Assembly (NCBI GenBank): GCA_905234755.1
Contig: CAJOIT010000011.1
Coordinates: 62,001-126,000, forward strand
From: an uncultured Bacteroidales bacterium
GTDB taxonomy: Bacteria > Bacteroidota > Bacteroidia > Bacteroidales > ML635J-15
Direction: 5' to 3'
DNA length: 64,000 nucleotides
Notes under the pieces: model-generated
The model's input: only the letters and a program-made list of their open reading frames with translations
Database searches by the model: none
Told to the model about the DNA's origin: nothing
Part shown: in pieces, positions 26,395 to 34,258 of the stretch
Position numbering within the stretch: the stretch's first letter is position 1
Layout of the letters: every line of letters starts with the position of its first letter
Program-made: the position numbers and the translations under genes

Positions 26395-27495
26395 TTACAA
26401 TCTGGAGTGCGATTCCTTTTTCTTTATATTGAAGCAATAGCTAAGCGAAAAAACATGCGAATACAAAGCAATGCTCTGGTTTCCTACATCGGTGAAAGCA
26501 TAGTCGATTCGTACTCCGTAGAACTTTACGCCAATGCCGAGGTTTGGCTGCCACGAAAAAGTTTTCTTGCCATCATAATCGGGAACCGTCTGGAAATTGT
26601 TGAATCCGCAACGCAGAAAAACCAAGTCGCCATAACCGAGTTCCAGTCCGAAAGTCGGGTCAATGCTCAATGCCTTGCTTCGAATAAGAGTGCTACGCTT
26701 GCCATCGAAAGTCATTGCAAGGTCGATTTCGGGGTAAATCGTAAACTTTTCCTTTATTGTAAACAAATAGCCAGCGCCAAGCATCAAACGAGGAACGGTA
26801 ACCTCAACACCATTAACAGGGATTTCGTTGCCAGTTTCGGTAAACACTTCTTCAAGCAGTGCGCGGTTGTAATTCCATGCGTTGAATGTGCCTATTCCAT
26901 CGCGCAGAACTGCACCAAAACGCCAAGCCTTGTAGTCGTATTTTGCAGCAAAGTCGAGTCCGAAGCCGACAGCGTGTGCAAACTCGCCAACATTGCGGTA
27001 GATAATCTTCACATTTCCACCAACGCTAAGCCCTTCAACTGGAAGTTTACGCGAATATGAAGCCATGAATGCATAGTCGGCTATCGAAAAAGAGGTAATG
27101 TTGTCGTAGTTGATGTTTCCGTTGGCATCTATAAGGTTCAGCGTGTTTGGAATGTCATCCACGCCAAAGCGCACCATCGAAAGCCCAACAGCCGAGTTGT
27201 CGTCAATCTTATAACCTGCTCCCACATAGTCGTATTTGGATATTCCGGCAAAATATTCGGAGTGCATTGCACCGATTTCTATTTGCTTGTCAAGACTTAT
27301 CAACGAGGCAGGATTCCAATATGTTGCTGAAATGTCGTTGGTGGAGGAAATTACCGATGTTCCCATTCCCAATGCCCTTGCTCCAACGCCTATCGACAGG
27401 AACTCGTTACTGTATTTCGACACGCCCTGTGCATTTAAAAAATTTACAGCGGTTGCCAATAACACAAATAATGCTAATTTTGCAGTCGTTTTCAT
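26395..27495 (-). CDS. PorV/PorQ family outer-membrane protein (PorV2-like)
   Basis: PorV is an outer-membrane beta-barrel of the FadL type that shuttles T9SS cargo from the translocon to the PorU sortase. The 366-residue protein has a signal peptide (about 1-22, NFLNAQ) and the family signature FLSIGVGARALGMGTSVIS with DISATYWNPASL at about residues 30-65. Alternating beta strands then run to the C-terminus (HVFSLSYCFNI). It is directly upstream of the PorU2-like gene, so the two are probably cotranscribed and form a sortase/shuttle pair. A paralogue rather than the main PorV is inferred from its partner. Confidence 0.85.
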   Translation of the reverse strand: MKTTAKLALFVLLATAVNFLNAQGVSKYSNEFLSIGVGARALGMGTSVISSTNDISATYWNPASLISLDKQIEIGAMHSEYFAGISKYDYVGAGYKIDDNSAVGLSMVRFGVDDIPNTLNLIDANGNINYDNITSFSIADYAFMASYSRKLPVEGLSVGGNVKIIYRNVGEFAHAVGFGLDFAAKYDYKAWRFGAVLRDGIGTFNAWNYNRALLEEVFTETGNEIPVNGVEVTVPRLMLGAGYLFTIKEKFTIYPEIDLAMTFDGKRSTLIRSKALSIDPTFGLELGYGDLVFLRCGFNNFQTVPDYDGKKTFSWQPNLGIGVKFYGVRIDYAFTDVGNQSIALYSHVFSLSYCFNIKKKESHSRL

Positions 27496-27563
27496 CAGTC
27501 AATTTTTACGATGCAAAGAAAACGAATTTAAACGACAACTTATTATTTATTTTAAAAAAAGGT

Positions 27564-28295
27564 ATGAAAAAGATAAAGGCGGCTATTCCATCGTTTGTAA
27601 CTTCACTCAACATGGTCTGCGGAGTGTGCGCATCGGTGCTTGCACTGCAAGGCGAGACAAAGCTCGCTGTGGTGCTTATAGTAATGGCTGCCGTGTTCGA
27701 TTTTTGCGATGGTTTTGTGGCAAGATTGCTACATTCCGTATCGGAATTCGGCAAGCAGATGGACTCTCTTTCAGACCTTATAAGCTTTGGAGTTGCACCA
27801 TCCGTCATTATGTACGAATTTGCAGTATTTAACGGACTTTTTTCGCATTATGTAGCACTTTTCGTCCTGCTGATAGCTGTTTTTTCTGGTCTTAGGCTGG
27901 CAAAATTCAACATCGACCCCGAACAGACAACTGAATTCAAAGGGTTGCCAACTCCAGCATCGGCATTATTTGTAATTTCGATTTGCTACTATTGCAAGAC
28001 AAGCGAATCTGTTTTGGCACAAGCACTTACATCACAAGTAGCCGTTATCGCTATCGTAGCATTTGTTTGCATCATGATGGTCGTGAACCTTCGATTGTTC
28101 TCACTGAAAATCAAATCATTCAAAATAAAGGCAATAATCTGGCAACTGATACTTGTCGCATCGCTGATTGCCTTTGTGTGCCTGTTCGGTGTACTCGGAT
28201 TGGCATTCACGATTATTTTTTATGTAATATTGTCGATAATCAGGAATATCATTTGTAAAGATGCAAAACATTGCACCGCTACAGAAGGTAATTAA
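27564..28295 (+). CDS. pssA: CDP-diacylglycerol-serine O-phosphatidyltransferase
   Basis: This integral membrane enzyme makes phosphatidylserine from CDP-diacylglycerol and serine, the first step to phosphatidylethanolamine. The 243-residue protein has the CDP-alcohol phosphotransferase motif at 46-71 (DFCDGFVARLL ... EFGKQMDSLSD), with the four Asp residues that bind metal. There are about six hydrophobic segments. The ATG at 27564 is chosen because it begins MKKIKAAIPSFVTSLNMVCG, the usual start of this family. The frame is open to 27147, but that part lies inside the opposite PorV-like gene. It is divergent from the porV-like gene. Confidence 0.93.
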   Translation: MKKIKAAIPSFVTSLNMVCGVCASVLALQGETKLAVVLIVMAAVFDFCDGFVARLLHSVSEFGKQMDSLSDLISFGVAPSVIMYEFAVFNGLFSHYVALFVLLIAVFSGLRLAKFNIDPEQTTEFKGLPTPASALFVISICYYCKTSESVLAQALTSQVAVIAIVAFVCIMMVVNLRLFSLKIKSFKIKAIIWQLILVASLIAFVCLFGVLGLAFTIIFYVILSIIRNIICKDAKHCTATEGN

Positions 28296-28347
28296 ATCAT
28301 TGAATTTTTGAATAATTAAATATAAACATAGCAACAAACCGTTAACA

Positions 28348-28372
28348 GATGCTGAAACAAGTTCAGCATGAC
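28348..28372. repeat. Palindromic repeat ATGCTGAAACAAGTTCAGCAT
   Basis: ATGCTGAA and TTCAGCAT arms flank CAAG between pssA and purS. This sequence is a common dispersed repeat in Bacteroidota; it often appears in misannotated frames as HAELVSAS. Confidence 0.65.
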
Positions 28373-28430
28373 AACAAAGAGAAACAAGAAACATAGAAAT
28401 CAGAAACAAGAAACTAAAAAACATATCACA

Positions 28431-28685
28431 ATGAAATTTTACGCTCAAATCAATGTTATGCCGCTGAAGGCATTGTTGGACCCACAGGGAAAGGCTGTAT
28501 TGAACAGCGCAGTTAAGACTGGATTCGAAACTCTTCGCAATGTCCGCATTGGCAAGCACATAGATGTTGAAATAGAAGCTGCATCCGAAGCAGAGGCAAG
28601 CAAGAAGATTGACGAATTCTGCAGCAAGGTTCTCGTAAACCCGATAATCGAATCGTACGAGTTCACCGTAGCAGAAGTAAAGTAA
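28431..28685 (+). CDS. purS: Phosphoribosylformylglycinamidine synthase subunit PurS
   Basis: PurS bridges PurL and PurQ in the three-part FGAM synthase of purine synthesis. The 84-residue product (MKFYAQINVMPLKALLDPQG start, then SVxTGFETLRNVRIGKHIDV and NPIIESYEF) matches the small PurS fold: conserved DPQG, the GK of the middle strand, and the terminal NPIIExY. The ATG at 28431 gives the normal length; an upstream ATG at 28368 would add repeat-coded residues. No purL or purQ lies next to it, so the complex would be encoded in pieces. Confidence 0.9.
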   Translation: MKFYAQINVMPLKALLDPQGKAVLNSAVKTGFETLRNVRIGKHIDVEIEAASEAEASKKIDEFCSKVLVNPIIESYEFTVAEVK

Positions 28686-28750
28686 AAGCTGCCGTCTGCC
28701 GATAAATTGGGAAATGTGTTCAAACATGTTTCCTAGGTTCGTTTAGTCTG

Positions 28751-30451
28751 ATGAAGGGACGGATTTTCAGCATATTGGTTGCTGTGCTTGCAGGTATGCT
28801 TGTACTTGCATGTGCCAAGCAGGTTGCGCTAACTGGCGGAACCAAGGATGTTACACCTCCCGAGGCAAAGGCAAGTTCTCCCGAAAACGGCTCCACAAAC
28901 TTCTCTTCAAAGCACAAGTCGAAGTATATAATTGTGAAATTCAACGAGTACATCAAACTGAACGATGTCTCATCGAAACTGATTGTGTCGCCACCTATGG
29001 AAGAAAAACCCGTAGCGGTAGTAAGTGGCAAAAAACTGAAAATCAAGTTGAATACTACACAGTTGAAGCCCAATACAACATATTGCCTCAACTTCAACGA
29101 TGCAATTGCCGACATCAACGAGAATAATGCCTTGAACAGTTTCGTGTATGCTTTTTCCACAGGACCCGAAATCGACTCTATGCAATTTGCTGGCACGGTC
29201 TTCGATTCATATACTCGTAAACCTGTTGACGATGCGTGGGTTATGCTTTATAAAGATTTCTCCGACACAGCAGTTACAACAAAAATCCCCGACTACATTA
29301 CAAAGGTTGACAAAAAAGGCAATTTCTACATAAACTTCGTTGCCGAAAACGACTACAAGGTTTTTGCCCTGCGCGACAACAATTCCGATTTTATGTTCAA
29401 CCTGCCCGAAGAAGGTATTGCATTCATCGACACGGTTTTCCGTCCTGCGGTTGAAGTCTCCTATGATACGGTGAAGGCAAAGGATTCATTAAAAACGGAT
29501 TCCATAGTCACAAAGTACAACTATACACCCGATGACATAAAACTCTTGCTGTTCAAGGAAAACAAGACTCCGCAGTTTTTCAAGTCATCCAAGCGAGTGA
29601 AGCGCAACTATTTTGAACTGGTTTTCAATTTTACGCAATACGAAAAATACAACTTTACAGTTCCTGGCGACAGTGCCGTTTTTGTATGGGCAAACGACAA
29701 CCCCGACACAGTAAGAATCTGGTTGAAAGACACTTCGCTGATTGCTTCCGACACACTGAAAATCTTTGCCGAATATGTTGACCCAGCTTTTCCCGATTCG
29801 GTGCATTACGATACACTAAAGTTCCGCAAGCAGGACAAACTGTTCCCCGACACTCTGCTTACCATGAAACTTTCAAAGGAAAAACGTCCCGACTCCGACT
29901 ATAGCATTTTGTTCTCGCAACCAGTTGAAACATTCGATGCTAGCAAACTGACACTTTTCGGTGCGGTTGACACCTTGTTCGAGAAGATGGATTCTCGCGT
30001 GGAAAAGGATTCGCTCAATCCTCTGAGGTTACGGGTTGTAGCCGACATTACCGAGGGACGAAAGTACAGGATTGCTGTCGATTCGGCGTTTGCAACTTGC
30101 ATATACGGATATACCAACAAAGCCGACAGTGTTGATATTGTGCCTATGCGCGAAACTGATTTCGGTGCACTAAAAGTTATATTTCAAGACGATAGACCAT
30201 ATTTTGTAGAACTAATTCAAGGCGATAAAGTAATGGCACATGCTTCAGTTAGCGGAAAAGAGGCTTCGTTTGTGTATCTTACTCCTGGCAAATATGACAT
30301 TAGGGTAGTTGAGGATGAAAACCAAAATGGTCGTTGGGACACAGGCGATTACAGCATTCACCTACAGCCCGAAAAAGTATTCTATTATCCACAGCAATAC
30401 GAAATCCGCAGCAGCTGGGAACACGAGGTGACATGGGAAAACAAGGAGTAG
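28751..30451 (+). CDS. Ig-like (Big_5) domain lipoprotein
   Basis: The 566-residue protein has a lipoprotein signal with acceptor Cys21 (GMLVLACAKQ). The Bacteroidota-typical start VALTGGTKDVTPPEAKASSPENG follows, and a Big_5-like domain at about 35-135 (YIIVKFNEYIKL; LIVSPPMEEKP; LKPNTTYCLNFNDAIADINENNAL). A carboxypeptidase-regulatory-like segment at about 145-225 and later beta-rich parts lead to an EDENQNGRWDTGDY segment near the C-terminus. That ending resembles a calcium-loop motif. Conserved members of this family are widespread and uncharacterised. An outer-membrane-anchored structural role is inferred. It is 65 bp after purS on the same strand. Confidence 0.85.
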   Translation: MKGRIFSILVAVLAGMLVLACAKQVALTGGTKDVTPPEAKASSPENGSTNFSSKHKSKYIIVKFNEYIKLNDVSSKLIVSPPMEEKPVAVVSGKKLKIKLNTTQLKPNTTYCLNFNDAIADINENNALNSFVYAFSTGPEIDSMQFAGTVFDSYTRKPVDDAWVMLYKDFSDTAVTTKIPDYITKVDKKGNFYINFVAENDYKVFALRDNNSDFMFNLPEEGIAFIDTVFRPAVEVSYDTVKAKDSLKTDSIVTKYNYTPDDIKLLLFKENKTPQFFKSSKRVKRNYFELVFNFTQYEKYNFTVPGDSAVFVWANDNPDTVRIWLKDTSLIASDTLKIFAEYVDPAFPDSVHYDTLKFRKQDKLFPDTLLTMKLSKEKRPDSDYSILFSQPVETFDASKLTLFGAVDTLFEKMDSRVEKDSLNPLRLRVVADITEGRKYRIAVDSAFATCIYGYTNKADSVDIVPMRETDFGALKVIFQDDRPYFVELIQGDKVMAHASVSGKEASFVYLTPGKYDIRVVEDENQNGRWDTGDYSIHLQPEKVFYYPQQYEIRSSWEHEVTWENKE

Positions 30452-30493
30452 TACCACTACCCTTACCAAATGGAAACCAATAAGTTCCTACAA

Positions 30494-31180
30494 TTATAAT
30501 TTCATTATCAGATATATCGCTCCGGCAATTACTACGAGGATTGAAATTATCAGGTAAATGATGGCATTGACTCTGGTTTTACGGTCGTACATGACAACTT
30601 TCTCACCATTGAATAATTGTTTTTTTCCGAGCAAAGATGCGGCTAGGAAAATGCCAATTATACCACCAAGGAACGCAAAGATGTAGCCAATAATGATTGT
30701 ACCATAACCGCCAAACTTAGGTTGGCGGACTTCTTCGAGGCGCTTCTGGCGATATGCGTCTACCACCTCGTCGGACACATGCTTGCCACGCTTTTCGAGC
30801 AGGGTTTGAGCCATTACAATGTCTTCTACCGCCCATTCATCCGGTTTCTTTATCACATCCAAAAGTTCGTCATCGCTGAACTCGTTAAGCAATGTGTTTT
30901 CTTCGCTTCCTGCATTGCCGAAATATTCGGCTATGTGACTGCGAAGTTCTGTCTGCGAGCGCTCGAAATCGTCCTCGGCAATCATAAGCATGAACTTGTA
31001 CTGCATGGCATCTTCGGCAACCTGCACACCATACGCCGATGACAAAACATCGTTGCTGTCAGCTCGCGGATTTTCAATGGTATAGTCTATTCCGCAATCA
31101 TCGAACACATCGGTGAAAAATTTCATGTCTTCCTCGTTGCGGAATACCCTGAACAATATGTATTTCTTTTCGTCTTCCAT
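30494..31180 (-). CDS. Small membrane protein with DUF2007-like N-terminus
   Basis: From the ATG at 31180 the protein has 228 residues. Residues of about 1-80 (KKYILFRVFRNEEDMKFF ... YKFMLMIAEDDFERSQ) resemble the DUF2007 signalling domain, which senses or binds an unknown ligand. A middle helical part includes DELLDVIKKPDEWAVEDI. Two hydrophobic segments end it at about 165-185 and 208-226. An in-frame ATG at 31204 overlaps aroE by 19 bp and is less likely. It follows aroE by a few bases and is probably cotranscribed. The function is unknown. Confidence 0.75.
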   Translation of the reverse strand: MEDEKKYILFRVFRNEEDMKFFTDVFDDCGIDYTIENPRADSNDVLSSAYGVQVAEDAMQYKFMLMIAEDDFERSQTELRSHIAEYFGNAGSEENTLLNEFSDDELLDVIKKPDEWAVEDIVMAQTLLEKRGKHVSDEVVDAYRQKRLEEVRQPKFGGYGTIIIGYIFAFLGGIIGIFLAASLLGKKQLFNGEKVVMYDRKTRVNAIIYLIISILVVIAGAIYLIMKL

Positions 31181-31185
31181 CTTGC

Positions 31186-31950
31186 TTAAATATTTTCGTT
31201 CCAAATTTCCCAGGCCTTGTCTGCTTGTTCGTATAGCATTGTTAGCCCGTTTGCTGTTCTCGCACCCTGTGCCTCACACTTCTCCATGAATTTTGTCTTC
31301 GATGGATTGTATACAAGGTCGAGGCAGATATGCTCAGCAGTTATCCCTTCGTATGGTATCTGCGGAAAATTCGACACATTTGGAAACATTCCAACTGGCG
31401 TAGCATTGACAATCAACTTGTAGTCGCCTATTATGCGAGGGGTCAGTTTCTTGTACGGCAGTTCATCGAGTGTGGATGGCAAACGCGACACATTTGTCGA
31501 CTTTATTCCCATTTCCGACAGGGCAACCTTGGCTGTCTTTGCCGAACCACCGCTTCCGAGTATCAATGCCTTGCAGTCGGCAGGAAGTTCAAGCATGGCA
31601 AAAGTCTTGCGCAGACCAAAGATGTCGGTATTGTAACCTTTCAAAGTCGTGTAGTCGCCGTTGCGAGTTATCTTTATGACATTCACTGTCCCGAGTTTCA
31701 GCACGGTAGGATCAAGTTCATCGAGGAAAGGAATAATGGTCTCCTTGTATGGCGATGTTACATTCAGTCCGACCAAATTCGGATTTCCCGAAATTATGTT
31801 CGTCACTTTCGAAACTTCCGAAATTGGGAAAAGTGTGTACTTGCAGTTCGTCAGTCCCAGTTCAGCGAATTTCTTGGTAAAATATTTCTGCGAAAGCGAA
31901 TGGCTCAGCGAGCCACCTATAAGTCCGAATTGTCGTTTGTGATTTGGCAT
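31186..31950 (-). CDS. aroE: Shikimate dehydrogenase
   Basis: This enzyme reduces 3-dehydroshikimate with NADPH in the aromatic amino-acid pathway. The 254-residue protein has the substrate loop GGSLSHSLS (12-20), catalytic Lys69 in NVTSPYKET, the DNTDIFG-like NTDIFGL, the nucleotide-binding ALILGSGGSAKTA and NATPVGMFP. The C-terminal GLTMLYEQAD is typical. It heads a pair with the DUF2007-like membrane protein. Confidence 0.95.
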   Translation of the reverse strand: MPNHKRQFGLIGGSLSHSLSQKYFTKKFAELGLTNCKYTLFPISEVSKVTNIISGNPNLVGLNVTSPYKETIIPFLDELDPTVLKLGTVNVIKITRNGDYTTLKGYNTDIFGLRKTFAMLELPADCKALILGSGGSAKTAKVALSEMGIKSTNVSRLPSTLDELPYKKLTPRIIGDYKLIVNATPVGMFPNVSNFPQIPYEGITAEHICLDLVYNPSKTKFMEKCEAQGARTANGLTMLYEQADKAWEIWNENI

Positions 31951-32106
31951 GGAAAATATTTTTTGTTTCTATGGCTTCGTCGTTGGATGGGCTTCGCCAG
32001 TTTCTATATTTCTGGTTTCTAATATTTGTGGGCTTGAAGGCTCAAAGCATTAAAGGCTTGAAGACGGCTTTTTGCCTTTCAGCCTGCTAGCCTTTTAGCC
32101 CCATTA

Positions 32107-33054
32107 TCAATTATCCTTTGTCAATAGTTCATTATCCTCTGTTGCTTCTTCTTTCTTGGACTTCATCCTATTCGCTATGGTTTCTGTCACAATTATCAGT
32201 CCTGCACCTAATATTATAATAGCAACTGCGATGAAAAACTCTGCGTTCATTTCTGGCAGGATGTTGTCTTTTGCCATAGGAAGCGCACCGTTCTCATAGA
32301 TTTTCCACGGCCATATAATTGGAAGGCTTCCGACTATAAATCCAGTGAGAAGCGAAATTGTCATGTCGTGATAGTGCTTGAAAATCCATGCAAGCACATG
32401 CGCGAATGCTATAATGCCGACAACCACACCAATCATTACAGGCACGATTACTTTCATTGCCTCCATGGGATTCTTTGTAAGCATGTCGATGGCATTGATT
32501 ACAAGAGAGTAATCGCCCATAAGCACAAGTATGTACGAACCCGAAATTCCGGGCAGTATCATTCCGCTTGAACCTATCGCACCACAAAGCACCAAGTAGA
32601 AGAAATTGTCATTTTCTTGTGCGGTGGTTCCAAAGGCAATCAACAACGAAACACCTATTCCAATTATAAATGCTACAATTACCCATAAATTCCATTTCTT
32701 GATGGTTTTCCCGACATAAAAGATTGACGCTATCAGCAGTCCGAAGAAAAGCGCCCATATATATGTAGGATAATTCTCGAACAGGTACTTGAACAATTTT
32801 GCCACCGAAATCATTGCCACTGCTATACCGAACAGCACCTCAAACAGGAAAACGAAGTCGGTATGTTTTGCAAACTCCTTGAATTTGCCTGTGAAAAGCA
32901 GTTTTATTGCGGTGAAGTTGAACGATTTTAGTGAATTTATCAGTCTTTCAAATATGCCAACAATGAGTGCGATTGTTCCTCCTGAAACTCCTGCAATCAC
33001 ATTTGCCACTCCCATTGCCACGCCCTTGAGCGTGTTTACGATAAAATTTTTCAT
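32107..33054 (-). CDS. DUF368 membrane protein (PopT-type undecaprenyl phosphate translocase family)
   Basis: The 315-residue protein has about eight to ten hydrophobic segments. The two DUF368 signature loops are present: NVIAGVSGGTIALIVG near the N-terminus and GMILPGISGSYILVLMGDY in the middle. Members of this family were reported to flip the lipid carrier undecaprenyl phosphate back across the inner membrane, supporting cell-wall and envelope polymer synthesis. That function here is by family membership. The start lies 1 bp after the stop of the endonuclease I gene, so the two are translationally coupled. Confidence 0.88.
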   Translation of the reverse strand: MKNFIVNTLKGVAMGVANVIAGVSGGTIALIVGIFERLINSLKSFNFTAIKLLFTGKFKEFAKHTDFVFLFEVLFGIAVAMISVAKLFKYLFENYPTYIWALFFGLLIASIFYVGKTIKKWNLWVIVAFIIGIGVSLLIAFGTTAQENDNFFYLVLCGAIGSSGMILPGISGSYILVLMGDYSLVINAIDMLTKNPMEAMKVIVPVMIGVVVGIIAFAHVLAWIFKHYHDMTISLLTGFIVGSLPIIWPWKIYENGALPMAKDNILPEMNAEFFIAVAIIILGAGLIIVTETIANRMKSKKEEATEDNELLTKDN

Positions 33055-33055
33055 C

Positions 33056-34120
33056 CTAATACTTTATAATCTTTGTTGTTGCGGAACTTCCATCGGAAAA
33101 CTCGATGCGCACAAAGTACATTCCGTTTTCCAATTGTTCCATGTTTATCGTTACAAAATAAGTATCTATGTTACAAAACAAAGTTTTTTCGCCAAGAATA
33201 TTGAAAATTGATGCCGAAGTCATTGTCCTGTCGGAAGATATGTCAACTATGCCGTTTGTAGGATTTGGCGCTATCGAGAATTTTGGCGCATTATCCTCAG
33301 TTACTGCTCCAACCTCCGGACTTAGACAGGATTCGAAGTCGCAATGGTCGTTCCAGATGGCATCCACGAAATACGGACAGTCAATGAAAGGATTACGGTT
33401 GTGCTGTATTGCATATACGGCATTATTGCGGTCGATTTCCTTCTGCGACACTGGGTCGGCATAGTGCCATTCGATAAGCATCCGCAAAGCCCAAGGTTTC
33501 AGTTGGCTCCCTTCGAACATCGAACCCGAATCCTGACCAAGATTCTTGTCCTTGTAGCATACGCTCATATAAAAATAGGTACGAGCGAGGTCGCCCTTGT
33601 ATTCGTCAACCGGCTCGAAAACAGTACCAGTATAACCCGAATACGAGCAAGGACCGACCTTACTGCCATTGCCAGATGTATAAGTTGGATTTGAAACCGT
33701 TCCTAAAGGCAGATTTCCACGCTTGTTGTTTACCCATCCATCGGTTGGATAAAGGTGGAACAGGTCGGTTTTCATTGGCATTGCTTCGCCGAACCAGCTT
33801 TGCGGCACCGAATGTTCACGGTTGTAGCAGTCGCATTCACGGCTGTAACTTCCGCACTGGTCGGTTGAGTATGTAAAGTCGCAGTCGGAGTATATGTCCC
33901 ATATTTTACCATTGTCGCGAAGGTCAGTCTGGCGATAAGCCGACCAAAGTTCATTGTAACTTAATGCCGTGTGCGATGAAATTATGGTATATAGCTTTTG
34001 TCTTAACTCCTCGCCACAAAGGTCACGAGCGGAGTTATAATAGCCTTGTGGCATCTGTGCAAATGTTGTTGTCGCACAGAAAAATATTATGGCAAGTAGA
34101 ACTATGTTCCAGAATCTCAT
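33056..34120 (-). CDS. Secreted endonuclease I family protein with T9SS sorting domain
   Basis: The 354-residue protein starts at the ATG at 34120 with the signal peptide MRFWNIVLLAIIFFCATTTFAQ. The nuclease domain follows (about 25-265), with the endonuclease I signature CYNREHSVPQSWFG (likely catalytic His), then DLFHLYPTDGWVNNKRGNLP. The C-terminal sorting domain starts at IAPNPTNGIVDIS and ends ATTKIIKY. Endonuclease I enzymes cut DNA non-specifically outside the cell, for nutrient use or to clear extracellular DNA. An in-frame ATG at 34138 overlaps the -7 box and is rejected. It is the first gene of a pair with the DUF368 transporter. Confidence 0.92.
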   Translation of the reverse strand: MRFWNIVLLAIIFFCATTTFAQMPQGYYNSARDLCGEELRQKLYTIISSHTALSYNELWSAYRQTDLRDNGKIWDIYSDCDFTYSTDQCGSYSRECDCYNREHSVPQSWFGEAMPMKTDLFHLYPTDGWVNNKRGNLPLGTVSNPTYTSGNGSKVGPCSYSGYTGTVFEPVDEYKGDLARTYFYMSVCYKDKNLGQDSGSMFEGSQLKPWALRMLIEWHYADPVSQKEIDRNNAVYAIQHNRNPFIDCPYFVDAIWNDHCDFESCLSPEVGAVTEDNAPKFSIAPNPTNGIVDISSDRTMTSASIFNILGEKTLFCNIDTYFVTINMEQLENGMYFVRIEFSDGSSATTKIIKY

Positions 34121-34135
34121 CGAAAAATATTTTTG

Positions 34136-34143
34136 CAAAGGTA
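34136..34143 (-). promoter_or_regulatory. Predicted -7 box of the endonuclease I-DUF368 operon
   Basis: Minus strand TACCTTTG, perfect TAnnTTTG, 15 bp before the ATG at 34120. It overlaps the alternative ATG at 34138, which supports the downstream start. Confidence 0.5.
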
Positions 34144-34221
34144 AAACTTATTTACGAGTTACGACTTTAGATTTACGATTGTTAGATAAAATCTTTAACT
34201 GAATAGATTTCTTTTCAAATG

Positions 34222-34251
34222 AAAAAAGCCCCTTCGCATGAAGGAGCTTTT
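34222..34251 (-). terminator. Rho-independent terminator of the 34259-38665 gene
   Basis: AAAAGCCCCTT and AAGGAGCTTTT form a stem with one mismatch around CGCATG; the minus strand ends in a TTTTTTC run. It is 8 bp past the stop. Confidence 0.75.
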
Positions 34252-34258
34252 CTGTTAT

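Noticed and set aside
27147..27563. Long N-terminal extension of pssA
   Set aside because: It lies in the antisense of the porV-like gene, and the family start MKKIKAAIPSF is at 27564.
28116..28727. Minus-strand frame of 203 codons across pssA and purS
   Set aside because: It is antisense to two recognised genes and contains the HAELVSAS translation of a known palindromic repeat.
31330..32022. Plus-strand frame of 230 codons opposite aroE
   Set aside because: It is antisense to a clear shikimate dehydrogenase.
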